A stretch of 64,000 bases of DNA, from assembly GCF_050789285.1 (NCBI RefSeq), contig NZ_JBOUVX010000001.1, positions 1,240,001 to 1,304,000 on the forward strand, in the 5' to 3' direction. The stretch is from CAVPWP01 sp050789285 (GTDB lineage Bacteria > Pseudomonadota > Alphaproteobacteria > Rhodobacterales > Rhodobacteraceae). The notes under the pieces were generated by a model. That model saw only the letters and a program-made list of their open reading frames with translations, searched no databases and was not told where the DNA came from. Of the stretch, positions 50,719-59,112 are shown piece by piece; the first letter of the stretch is position 1, and the number at the start of each line of letters is the position of its first letter. The position numbers and the translations under genes are program-made.

Positions 50719-51321
50719 GTGACGCGCCGGATAACGTTTGGGATCGCTCTTGTGGCCGGGCTTGGGGCGCTGGCCGCGGGGGCGGGGGCCGAAACCCTCA
50801 GCATGTCGTCGAAATCCCGCATGGACATCTTCGCCAAGCAGGCGCGCGTCCTCGATCAGCGGGCGACGACGCAATACGAATTCTCGCAGCGGCTTCTGCC
50901 CGACTCGGTGCGCGAGGTCGGCGCACGGATGGGCACGCCGCGCTACACCGGCAGCTATCGGGGCGAGTTCTACCAGATGGCCCGCGACGCCGCCCGCCGG
51001 CACAACGTGCCCGAGGACCTGTTCCTTCGGCTGGTCCAGCAGGAAAGCGGCTGGAACCCCCGCGCCGTGTCCCACAAGGGCGCGATCGGTCTGGCCCAGC
51101 TGATGCCGGGCACGGCCGAGCTGTTGCGCGTCGACCCGACCGATCCGGCGCAGAACCTTGACGGCGGCGCGCGCTACCTGCGCACGCAATACGACCGCTT
51201 CCGCGACTGGCGGCTGGCGCTGGCGGCCTACAATGCCGGACCCGAGGCGGTGGAAGAACACGCCGGCATCCCGCCCTACCGCGAGACGCGCAATTACGTG
51301 GCGCGGGTCTGGGGCCTCTGA
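50719..51321 (+). CDS. Lytic transglycosylase, SLT domain
   Basis: A 200-residue exported lysozyme-like enzyme. After a signal peptide (FGIALVAGLGALAAGAGA), the catalytic Glu lies in RLVQQESGWNPRAVSHKGAI, with GLAQLMPGTAELL, NLDGGARYLRTQYDRF and LALAAYNAGPEAVEEH as later motifs. It cleaves glycan strands with 1,6-anhydro formation. Its last 28 bp overlap the 3' end of the convergent AraC gene. Confidence 0.9.
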   Translation: MTRRITFGIALVAGLGALAAGAGAETLSMSSKSRMDIFAKQARVLDQRATTQYEFSQRLLPDSVREVGARMGTPRYTGSYRGEFYQMARDAARRHNVPEDLFLRLVQQESGWNPRAVSHKGAIGLAQLMPGTAELLRVDPTDPAQNLDGGARYLRTQYDRFRDWRLALAAYNAGPEAVEEHAGIPPYRETRNYVARVWGL

Positions 51322-52199
51322 GTTTGGGGCCTTTGGCCCTGGGGCGTCTGGGCCTGCGGCTTCTGCTCGACTGAGCGGCGGAACTCGGTAGGACTTGTGC
51401 CCGTGCCCGACCGGAAGGCGCGCGTGAAATAGGCGGCCGAGGTGAAGCCAAGCGCCTTCGCGATGTCCTTCACCGGCTCCTGCGTCTCGGCCAGCCGGCG
51501 CCGCGCCTCGTAAAGCTTGCGGTCCGACAGAAGATCAAGCGCGCCGCGCCCGCAACTGGCCTTGCACGCACGGGTCAGATGCGTGGGTGTGACGCCCAGT
51601 TCGGCGGCATAGTCGGCCACGGGGCGCGGGCTGGGGAAGTCCCGCTCGACCAGCGCGGTGAAGGCGGCGGCCAGCCTGTCGGCCGACCTGCGCCGGCGCG
51701 GACCGGCGAACAGGTCGGGATCGTCGGCGTGGCGTTCAAGAAAGACCGAGATCAGCCCGGCCTGGAAATGCGCGGCCCGCGCGCTTGGGGCATCGGCGCC
51801 CTGCAACTCGCGCTCGAGCGTTTCCAGAAGGCCGGTCAGGTCGGTCTGGCCACGCACGTCGCGCAGGCGCAGGTGCAGCGGTTCGTCCGGCCAGGACAGA
51901 CCGCCGCCGTCGCGCGGCAGGAACAGCGCGTGGCCGAAGACCTGCCCCAGCATGTCGAAGCCGTGCATGGTCCCGGGCGGCAGGAAGATCGCGTTGTGCG
52001 GGCCATAGCCGCGCGTGAGACCGGCCACCGTGATCCGGCCCTGGCCCTTGGTGAACCACAGCAGCAGCGGCACGGAATAGCTGCGCATCGCCTCGGTCCG
52101 CCAGCGTCCGCCGGCGGCAAGACGCTGGATCGGCACCATGCGCATGTCAGGCACGGCATGGAACCCGGCAACGGGCATGCTCAGACGCGGCGCCGTCAT
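51294..52199 (-). CDS. AraC-family regulator with Gln/Pro-rich tail
   Basis: A 301-residue regulator with an N-terminal cupin-like sensor domain (GPHNAIFLPPGTMHGFDMLG) and a C-terminal double helix-turn-helix (DYAAELGVTPTHLTRACK; VKDIAKALGFTSAAYFTRAF). ATG 52199 has GGGGG upstream; a start at 52250 is possible. The last 25 residues are a low-complexity Gln/Thr/Pro/Arg tail from a degenerate repeat, overlapping the transglycosylase gene. Target unknown. Confidence 0.85.
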   Translation of the reverse strand: MTAPRLSMPVAGFHAVPDMRMVPIQRLAAGGRWRTEAMRSYSVPLLLWFTKGQGRITVAGLTRGYGPHNAIFLPPGTMHGFDMLGQVFGHALFLPRDGGGLSWPDEPLHLRLRDVRGQTDLTGLLETLERELQGADAPSARAAHFQAGLISVFLERHADDPDLFAGPRRRRSADRLAAAFTALVERDFPSPRPVADYAAELGVTPTHLTRACKASCGRGALDLLSDRKLYEARRRLAETQEPVKDIAKALGFTSAAYFTRAFRSGTGTSPTEFRRSVEQKPQAQTPQGQRPQTQRPQTRAT

Positions 52200-52246
52200 C
52201 GGCGTATGTCCCCCACTCACGAAAAACGTGCCGACCATGACGCAAG

Positions 52247-53134
52247 TCACGGGCCCGGGTCAATCCACTTCCACTCTGCCATCCGCGACCGGAACCAGGT
52301 GCGCTGGCGCTTGGCGTATTGCCGCGTCAGCGTGCAAAGCCGCGCGCCGGCCTCGTCAAGCGTGATCTCGCCCCGGTGGCAGGACACAAGATCGGCCGCG
52401 CCGATCGCCTTGGAGGACGGCAGGTCCGGCGCGAAACCCGGCGCGTTTCGCGCGACCTCGTCCATCAGGCCGGCCCCAAGCATCGCCTGGAAGCGCCGGT
52501 CGATCCGGGCGGCCAGCGCGTTGCGGTCGGGCGACAGGACGATCGCCGTCACACCGCCCAGCGGCAGAAGCGGCGGGCCGGTGCGGTCCTGCCAGCGGGC
52601 GATGCCCTCGCCGGTGGCGCGCAGCACCTCCCAGGCGCGCTGGACACGCATCGGGTTGGCGCGGTCGATGCGGGCGGCGCTTTCGGGGTCAAGTTCGGCC
52701 AGAAGCGCCGCGATCCCGCCGGCCGCGCGCCGCGCGTCCGCCTCGGCCCGCAGGGCGGGCGGGGTGGGCGGGATCTGCGCCAGTCCTTGCGTGAGGGCCG
52801 TGAAGTAAAGCCCTGTTCCGCCGACGACAATCGGCCGCTCGCCGTGCAGGAACGGCGCCGCGTCGCGCAGCCAGTGACCGACCGAATAGGGGCGATCGCC
52901 GGGCACATGACCGTAAAGCGCATGCGGCGCGCGCACGATGTCGTCGTCATCGGGGCGCGCGGTCAGGATGCGCCAGTCGGAAAAGACCTGAAGCGCGTCG
53001 GCGTTGATCACCCGGCCGCCCTGCGCCTCGGCGATGGCCAGCGCCAGGTCGGACTTGCCGCTGGCCGTCGGCCCGGCGATCAGCACCGGGGCGTCGGGCG
53101 CGATGCCGGCCAGAATGTCCGCCTTGCCTGTCAT
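52247..53134 (-). CDS. miaA: tRNA dimethylallyltransferase
   Basis: A 295-residue enzyme that adds a dimethylallyl group to A37 of tRNAs reading UNN codons. The P-loop is IAGPTASGKSDLALA near residue 18. Conserved VINADALQVF, YGHVPGDRPYSVGHWL, VGGTGLYFTALTQGL and TRQYAKRQRTWFR are present. ATG 53134 is supported by homology; longer frames are not. Divergent from pyrH. Confidence 0.92.
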   Translation of the reverse strand: MTGKADILAGIAPDAPVLIAGPTASGKSDLALAIAEAQGGRVINADALQVFSDWRILTARPDDDDIVRAPHALYGHVPGDRPYSVGHWLRDAAPFLHGERPIVVGGTGLYFTALTQGLAQIPPTPPALRAEADARRAAGGIAALLAELDPESAARIDRANPMRVQRAWEVLRATGEGIARWQDRTGPPLLPLGGVTAIVLSPDRNALAARIDRRFQAMLGAGLMDEVARNAPGFAPDLPSSKAIGAADLVSCHRGEITLDEAGARLCTLTRQYAKRQRTWFRSRMAEWKWIDPGP

Positions 53135-53221
53135 GTCCCGCGCCGTCCCGCTGTCCGTCTTCGCGATTGAACCCGCCCGCGTTTTCCGACATTTTGCGCC
53201 CGAAGCAAAGAACGGGCGGAC

Positions 53222-53962
53222 ATGATGGGCGAGAACGGGTCGACGGCGGCGAAGCCGGTCTATGGGCGGGTGCTTCTGAAGATCTCGGGCGAGGCGCTCA
53301 TGGGCGATCAGGGCTATGGCCTGCATCCGCCGACCGTCAACCGCATCGCCGACGAGGTGAAGCGCGTCCACGACGCCGGTGTCGAGATCTGCATGGTGAT
53401 CGGCGGCGGCAACATCTTCCGCGGCCTGTCGGGCGCGGCCCAGGGGATGGAGCGGACCACCGCCGACTACATGGGCATGCTCGCCACGGTGATGAACGCG
53501 CTTGCGATGCAGGCCGCGCTCGAGGCGCTGGGCATCCACACCCGTGTGATCAGCGCGATCCGCATGGACGAGGTGGCCGAACCCTACATCCGCCGCCGCG
53601 CCGTGCGGCACCTCGAGAAAAAGCGCGTCTGCATCTTCGCGGCGGGCACCGGAAACCCCTATTTCACCACTGACACGGCGGCGACTTTGCGCGCCAATGA
53701 AATGAGTTGCGAGGCGATCTTCAAGGGAACGAAGGTTGACGGCGTCTACGACAAGGACCCCAAGAAGCATTCCGACGCCAAGCGCTATGACCGCATCACC
53801 TTCGACGAGGTGCTGCAAAAGCATCTGGCGGTGATGGATGCCTCGGCCATCGCGCTGGCGCGCGACAACGATCTGCCGATCATCGTCTTCTCGCTGGACG
53901 AGCCGGGGGGCTTTCTGGGCGTGCTCGAAGGCAAAGGCACCTATACAATCGTGGAAGGTTAG
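53222..53962 (+). CDS. pyrH: UMP kinase
   Basis: A 246-residue amino-acid-kinase-fold enzyme that makes UDP from UMP. LLKISGEALMGDQGYG near residue 20, VIGGGNIFRG near 61, GTGNPYFTTDTAATLRA near 141 and KVDGVYDKDPKK near 170 are diagnostic. It begins the large plus-strand operon and is followed by frr after 72 bp. Confidence 0.95.
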   Translation: MMGENGSTAAKPVYGRVLLKISGEALMGDQGYGLHPPTVNRIADEVKRVHDAGVEICMVIGGGNIFRGLSGAAQGMERTTADYMGMLATVMNALAMQAALEALGIHTRVISAIRMDEVAEPYIRRRAVRHLEKKRVCIFAAGTGNPYFTTDTAATLRANEMSCEAIFKGTKVDGVYDKDPKKHSDAKRYDRITFDEVLQKHLAVMDASAIALARDNDLPIIVFSLDEPGGFLGVLEGKGTYTIVEG

Positions 53963-54034
53963 CGCTATAAGGACCCCGCAAGGGACCGCGTGAAGACGAC
54001 CGACGCAAGAAGAAGACGGACAGAAGAACAGGCC

Positions 54035-54601
54035 ATGCAGGACGACACACTCGAACCGGACCTAGACGATCTGCAGCGTCGGATGGAAGGCGCGATGAGC
54101 GCGCTCAAGACCGAATTCGCCAGCCTGCGCACCGGGCGCGCCTCGGCCAGCATGCTCGAGCCGGTCACGGTCGACGCCTATGGCGCGCAGACCCCGATCA
54201 ACCAGGTCGGCACTGTCAACGTCCCCGAGCCGCGCATGATCACTGTCAATGTCTGGGACAAGGGCTTGGTCAGCAAGGTGGAAAAGGCGATCCGGGACTC
54301 GGGTCTCGGGATCAATCCCGTGGTCGATGGCACGATCATCCGCCTGCCGATACCGGAACTGAACGAGGAACGCCGCCGCGAGCTGACGAAGGTCGCGGCG
54401 CAATACGCCGAACACGCCCGCGTGGCCATCCGCAACGTCCGACGCGACGGGATGGACCAGTTGAAGAAGGCGAAGTCGGGGGGAATGTCCGAGGATGACC
54501 ACAAGGTCTGGTCGGACGAGGTGCAGGAGCTGACCGACGCCGCGATCGCACGGATCGACGCGGCGCTGGCGGCGAAGCAGGACGAGATCATGCAGGTCTG
54601 A
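54035..54601 (+). CDS. frr: Ribosome recycling factor
   Basis: A 188-residue factor that splits post-termination ribosomes with EF-G. Typical MEGAMSALKTEFASLRTGRA near the N-terminus, INQVGTVNVPEPRMI, LNEERRRELTKVAAQYAE and the basic VAIRNVRRDGMDQLKKAK are present. ATG 54035 gives normal length; a GTG at 53990 would add 15 basic residues. Confidence 0.95.
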   Translation: MQDDTLEPDLDDLQRRMEGAMSALKTEFASLRTGRASASMLEPVTVDAYGAQTPINQVGTVNVPEPRMITVNVWDKGLVSKVEKAIRDSGLGINPVVDGTIIRLPIPELNEERRRELTKVAAQYAEHARVAIRNVRRDGMDQLKKAKSGGMSEDDHKVWSDEVQELTDAAIARIDAALAAKQDEIMQV

Positions 54602-54637
54602 CCGCCTGTCTGCCCGTCCCCGAGCAGGAGAACGCCT

Positions 54638-55363
54638 GTGCCAGATGGCCAGATGAACGCACGAATGCCCCGCCACGTGGCCGTCATCATGGACGGCAAC
54701 GGACGCTGGGCCCAGGCCCGCGGGCGGCCGCGGCTTTACGGACATCACGCCGGCGCCAAGCGCGTGCGCGAGATCGTCGAGGCCTGTCCCGACTTCGGCG
54801 TCGAGTACCTGACGATCTTCGCCTTCTCGACCGAGAACTGGAAGCGCACCCAGGCCGAGGTTTCGGGGCTGATGCGGCTGTTCCGCCGCTATCTGACGCG
54901 CGAGGCGCAGGCGCTGTTCGAAAGCGGCGTGCGCGTGCGGTTCATCGGCGACCGCGTCCGGCTGGACGAGACGCTTGTGCGCATGATGGACGAACTCGAG
55001 CTGATGACGGCGGGAAACTCGCGCGTGCACCTGACCGTGGCGCTGAACTATGGCGGCCGCGACGAGGTGGCGCGCGCCACCAAGCGGCTTGCGCGCGAAG
55101 TGGCCGCGGGCCGGCTGGACCCCGAAACGGTGGACGAGACGACGCTGGCGCGGTTTCTCGACACCTACGTTCTGCCCGACCCCGACCTTGTCATCCGCAC
55201 CAGCGGCGAGGCGCGGATCTCGAACTTTCTGCTGTGGCAGTCGGCCTATGCCGAATACGAATTCGTCGACACGCTCTGGCCCGACTTCACCCGCGCCGAA
55301 TTCGCGCGCGTGGTCACGGGCTTTGCCAGTCGCGAACGGCGGTTCGGTGCCGTCCTGGGATGA
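54638..55363 (+). CDS. uppS: Undecaprenyl diphosphate synthase
   Basis: A 241-residue cis-prenyltransferase making the C55 lipid carrier for peptidoglycan. The pyrophosphate-binding HVAVIMDGNGRWAQARG is near residue 13; FAFSTENWKR, ALNYGGRDE and DLVIRTSGEARISNFLLWQS are present. The start is GTG 54638 after CAGGAG. Overlaps cdsA by 4 bp. Confidence 0.95.
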   Translation: MPDGQMNARMPRHVAVIMDGNGRWAQARGRPRLYGHHAGAKRVREIVEACPDFGVEYLTIFAFSTENWKRTQAEVSGLMRLFRRYLTREAQALFESGVRVRFIGDRVRLDETLVRMMDELELMTAGNSRVHLTVALNYGGRDEVARATKRLAREVAAGRLDPETVDETTLARFLDTYVLPDPDLVIRTSGEARISNFLLWQSAYAEYEFVDTLWPDFTRAEFARVVTGFASRERRFGAVLG

Positions 55364-56160
55364 CGGCGTCCTCCGGGCAATGGGATGACCTGATCGCCCG
55401 GATCGGCTCTGGCGGTGTCCTTGCATTCGTCGGGATCGCGGCGATGTGGGCCGGCGGGCTTTGGTTTCATGTGCTTGTCGCGCTGTGTTCAGGTGTCATG
55501 GTCTGGGAACTGGGCCGGATGCTGGGCGGCGGCGTCGGCGTGCGCTTCCTTGGGATTGCGGCGGCCCTCGCCATCCTGGTGGCGGGCGAGCTTGCCCCCG
55601 CGCTGGCGCTACCGGTTCTTCTGGCCCCCGCGATCGTGGCCTATGGGCAGGTGCCGGCGCATCGCCCGATCTTCGCGGCCTACACCGCGCTCATCCTGTT
55701 GGCGGGGTTCGAACTGATGGCCGTGCGCGACGGGTCGGGGTTCGTCTGGATGGCCTGGCTGGCGCTTGTGGTGATCGCCACCGACGTGCTGGGCTATTTC
55801 GCCGGGCGGATGATCGGCGGGCCGAAGTTCTGGCCGCGGGTCAGCCCCAAGAAGACCTGGTCGGGCACCGCCGCAGGGTGGATCGGGGCGGCGGTCGTGG
55901 GCACGGGCTTCCTGGCCGCCACGGGCAGCGGCGCGGCGCTGATCGCGCTATCGGTGCTGGTGTCGATGGCCTCGCAGGCCGGTGATCTGGCCGAAAGCGC
56001 GATCAAGCGGATGGCGGGCGTCAAGGACAGCTCGTCGATCCTGCCCGGGCACGGCGGGCTTTTCGACCGGTTCGACGGGATGCTGGGCGCCTCGATCCTG
56101 CTTCTGGTCCTGTCCACCCTTTTCGGCTTTCCGCCGGAGGCGGTGCAGGGGGCGCAATGA
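55360..56160 (+). CDS. cdsA: Phosphatidate cytidylyltransferase
   Basis: A 266-residue integral membrane enzyme that makes CDP-diacylglycerol. About seven or eight spans are visible. The family signature lies near the C-terminus (RMAGVKDSSSILPGHGGLFD), with RVSPKKTWSGTAAG near residue 165. ATG 55360 overlaps the uppS stop; its own stop overlaps dxr. Confidence 0.93.
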   Translation: MTASSGQWDDLIARIGSGGVLAFVGIAAMWAGGLWFHVLVALCSGVMVWELGRMLGGGVGVRFLGIAAALAILVAGELAPALALPVLLAPAIVAYGQVPAHRPIFAAYTALILLAGFELMAVRDGSGFVWMAWLALVVIATDVLGYFAGRMIGGPKFWPRVSPKKTWSGTAAGWIGAAVVGTGFLAATGSGAALIALSVLVSMASQAGDLAESAIKRMAGVKDSSSILPGHGGLFDRFDGMLGASILLLVLSTLFGFPPEAVQGAQ

Positions 56161-57335
56161 CACGGCGGGTGTCGATCTTCGGCTCGACCGGGTCGATCGG
56201 CTGCAACACGGTCGAACTGGTGGCCGCCGGCGGCCCCGCCTACAAGGTCGTGGCCCTGACCGGTGGGCGCAACGTCGCGAAGCTGGCTGAACAGGCACGC
56301 GCCCTGCGCCCCGAGATCGCCGTGACCGCCGATGAAGGCAGCCTTGCCGCCCTGCGCGACGCGCTGGCCGGCACCGGCGTCGAGGTGGCCGCAGGCGCGC
56401 AGGCGATCGTCGAGGCCGCGCATCGCCCGGCCGACTGGGTGATGTCGGCCATCGTGGGGGCGGCGGGGTTGCCGCCCGGGCTGGTGGCGGCCGGGCAGGG
56501 GGCGACGCTGGCGCTGGCCAACAAGGAAAGCCTTGTCACCGCCGGCCCGCTGCTGATGGCGACGGCGCGCGCTGCCGGCACCCGCATCCTGCCCGTGGAC
56601 AGCGAGCATTCGGCGATCTTCCAGGCGCTCGTGGGCGAGGATATCGCCGCGGTCGAACGGATCATCATCACCGCCTCGGGCGGCGCCTTCCGGGACTGGC
56701 CGGCCGAGAAGCTGGCCACGGCCACTCTGGCCCAAGCCTCGTCCCATCCCAACTGGGCGATGGGGCAACGGATCACGATCGACAGCGCAAGTCTGTTCAA
56801 CAAGGCTTTGGAACTGATTGAGACCAAGGAGTATTTCGGTGTCGACCCCGCGCGGATCGAGGCCGTGATCCACCCCGAAAGCCTGGTGCATGCGCTGGTG
56901 GGCTTCGTCGACGGCGCGCTGATGGCGCATGTGGGGCCGCCCGACATGCGCCATGCGATCGGCTTTGCGCTGAACTGGCCGGAACGCCGCGCGCTGCCGG
57001 TCGAGCGGCTCGATCTGGCGAAGATCGGCCAGCTGACGTTCCGGGCCCCCGACGAGGGTCGCTATCCCGCGCTTCGGCTGGCGCGCGAGGTGATGGCGCA
57101 GGGCGGTCTTTACGGCGCGGCCTTCAACGCGGCCAAGGAAGCCGCGCTGGATGCCTTCATCGAAGGCCGCATCGGCTTCGTCGAGATGGCCGGGGTGGTC
57201 GAGGACGTTCTCGAAAAGATGACCGACGAACGCCGCATGAATGCCGCGATCACCCTTGATAGGGTGTGGGAAACGGACCATGTGGCCCGCATAAGGGCCA
57301 ACGAACTGATTTTGGCACGGCACGGGCAGGGCTGA
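56157..57335 (+). CDS. dxr: 1-deoxy-D-xylulose-5-phosphate reductoisomerase
   Basis: A 392-residue NADPH enzyme, the first committed step of the MEP isoprenoid pathway. NADPH-binding SIFGSTGSIGCNTVELV, ALANKESLVTAGPLLM, PVDSEHSAIFQAL and the metal/substrate site TITASGGAFRDWPAEK-like IIITASGGAFRDW are visible. Overlaps cdsA by 4 bp and precedes rseP by 7 bp. Confidence 0.95.
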   Translation: MTRRVSIFGSTGSIGCNTVELVAAGGPAYKVVALTGGRNVAKLAEQARALRPEIAVTADEGSLAALRDALAGTGVEVAAGAQAIVEAAHRPADWVMSAIVGAAGLPPGLVAAGQGATLALANKESLVTAGPLLMATARAAGTRILPVDSEHSAIFQALVGEDIAAVERIIITASGGAFRDWPAEKLATATLAQASSHPNWAMGQRITIDSASLFNKALELIETKEYFGVDPARIEAVIHPESLVHALVGFVDGALMAHVGPPDMRHAIGFALNWPERRALPVERLDLAKIGQLTFRAPDEGRYPALRLAREVMAQGGLYGAAFNAAKEAALDAFIEGRIGFVEMAGVVEDVLEKMTDERRMNAAITLDRVWETDHVARIRANELILARHGQG

Positions 57336-57342
57336 CGCGCAT

Positions 57343-58683
57343 ATGGATATTCTTGGACTGATCCCCTCGTTCGGCGGGCTTCTCTACACCATCGGGGCCT
57401 TCGTCGTGGCGCTGTCGGTGATCGTCGCGATCCATGAATACGGGCATTACATCGTCGGGCGCTGGTGCGGCATCAAGGCCGAGGTGTTCTCGGTGGGCTT
57501 CGGCCCGGTGCTCTGGTCGCGCCGGGACCGGCACGGCACGCAATGGCAGGTCGCGGCGCTGCCCTTCGGCGGCTACGTCAAGTTCCTGGGCGACGCCTCG
57601 GCGGTGTCCGACCGCGCCGACGAAGAGACGATGGCCCACCTCGACGCCAAGGCGCGGCGGCAGACCATGCACGGCGCGCCGCTTTGGGCGCGGGCGGCGA
57701 CGGTGGCCGCGGGACCGGTGTTCAACTTCATCCTGTCGTTCTTCGTCTTCGCCGCGATCCTGATGTTGCGCGGCGTGGCGGCCGACCCGCTGACCATCGA
57801 CACCATCCGCCCGCTGCCGGCCGCGGTGCAGGAGTTGCAGCCGGGCGACCAGTTGCTGGCGGTCGATGGGCGCGCGGTGCCACCGATGGAGGAACTGTCG
57901 GGGTTCCTCGAAAGCCTTCCGCTGCGCGAGACCCTGGATTACAGCGTGCGCCGCGACGGGGCCGAAACCCTGGCGCGGGCGCCCTATCCCTATCCGCCGA
58001 TCGCCCTTGGCATCACGCCCGGTTCGGCCGCGATGGACATCGACATGCGCCCCGGCGACGTGATCCGGGCCATCGACGGAGAGCCCATCTTCGCCTTCTC
58101 GCAGTTGCGCGACCGTGTCGCCGAGTCGGACGGGCGTGTCCTGCTGCTCGAGGTCTGGCGCGATGGCGAAACGCTGGAATTCGCGCTGGCGCCGCGGCGC
58201 ATGGACCTGCCGCTGTCCGACGGCGGATTCGAGACGCGCTGGCTGATCGGGATCACCGGCGGCTGGCTGTTCGAGCCCCAGACCACCGCGCCCACGCTGA
58301 TCGAGGCGGCGCGCTACGGCGTCGACCAGACGATCTACATCATCCAGTCAAGCCTTTCGGGGCTTTACCACATGGCGGCGGGCCTGATCTCGACCTGCAA
58401 CCTGCAAGGCCCGATCGGCATCGCCGAAACCTCGGGGGCGGCGGCCAGCCAGGGCTGGCTCAGCTTCATCTGGTTCATCGCGGTGCTGTCGACGGCGGTG
58501 GGGCTGCTGAACCTGTTTCCGATTCCCGTGCTCGACGGCGGCCATCTGGTGTTCCACGCCTGGGAGGCGCTGACCGGACGTCCGCCCAGTGACGGCGCGC
58601 TGCGGGTGATGATGGGGGCGGGTCTTGCGCTGATGGGGGCGCTGATGATCTTCGCGCTCTCGAACGACCTGCTGTGCCCCTGA
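57343..58683 (+). CDS. rseP: RseP-type site-2 zinc metalloprotease
   Basis: A 446-residue inner-membrane protease. The zinc motif HEYGH is near residue 29 in the first span; a PDZ-type region lies in the middle (LQPGDQLLAVDGRAV; MRPGDVIRAIDGEPI gives two PDZ-like repeats), and the C-terminal LFPIPVLDGGHLVFHAWE supplies the last ligand. It cuts anti-sigma factors or signal-peptide remnants. The gene sits in its usual place between dxr and bamA. Confidence 0.93.
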   Translation: MDILGLIPSFGGLLYTIGAFVVALSVIVAIHEYGHYIVGRWCGIKAEVFSVGFGPVLWSRRDRHGTQWQVAALPFGGYVKFLGDASAVSDRADEETMAHLDAKARRQTMHGAPLWARAATVAAGPVFNFILSFFVFAAILMLRGVAADPLTIDTIRPLPAAVQELQPGDQLLAVDGRAVPPMEELSGFLESLPLRETLDYSVRRDGAETLARAPYPYPPIALGITPGSAAMDIDMRPGDVIRAIDGEPIFAFSQLRDRVAESDGRVLLLEVWRDGETLEFALAPRRMDLPLSDGGFETRWLIGITGGWLFEPQTTAPTLIEAARYGVDQTIYIIQSSLSGLYHMAAGLISTCNLQGPIGIAETSGAAASQGWLSFIWFIAVLSTAVGLLNLFPIPVLDGGHLVFHAWEALTGRPPSDGALRVMMGAGLALMGALMIFALSNDLLCP

Positions 58684-58804
58684 TAGCGGCCTGAGATCGC
58701 CGCCGCCCAGACCCGCAGCCCTGACCCGGCGCGCGGACCCGGCGCCCAAAAACGGCCACATTTTCAGGTCATGCTGCGCGCAGGCTGAAGATGGGACGCT
58801 TTCC

Positions 58805-58948
58805 ATGACTGCACTGGCGCGCAGATATCGCGGCATCGCATTGCTGGTCGACATGAACCTCGACCGTCTGATCTATGCCCTTGCCATCGTCGGCGGGCTG
58901 GCGCTTGGAAGCTATCTCGGGACGACGGCGCTGCAGGGTCTGCAGTAA
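58805..58948 (+). CDS. Small single-span membrane protein
   Basis: A 47-residue frame between rseP and bamA that is too short to be noticed easily. A basic N-terminus (MTALARRYRG) is followed by an amphipathic turn and a transmembrane helix (LIYALAIVGGLALGSYLG). GATGGGACG upstream could serve as a ribosome site; an internal ATG at 58853 would give 31 residues. Function unknown. Confidence 0.4.
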   Translation: MTALARRYRGIALLVDMNLDRLIYALAIVGGLALGSYLGTTALQGLQ

Positions 58949-59112
58949 TCGGCCACGGCCTTTCCTCCAAACCCCGTCCTGCGGTGCCCGTTGGCATCGG
59001 CTGTCGGCCGTCCGCGGACCCGATCCGCCGCTGCCGCACGGCGCAACGCTTTTGACATCCCGCCCACTTCGATTTACTCAGTTGCCAACAGGCAAAACAA
59101 CGGGGCAGAGGC

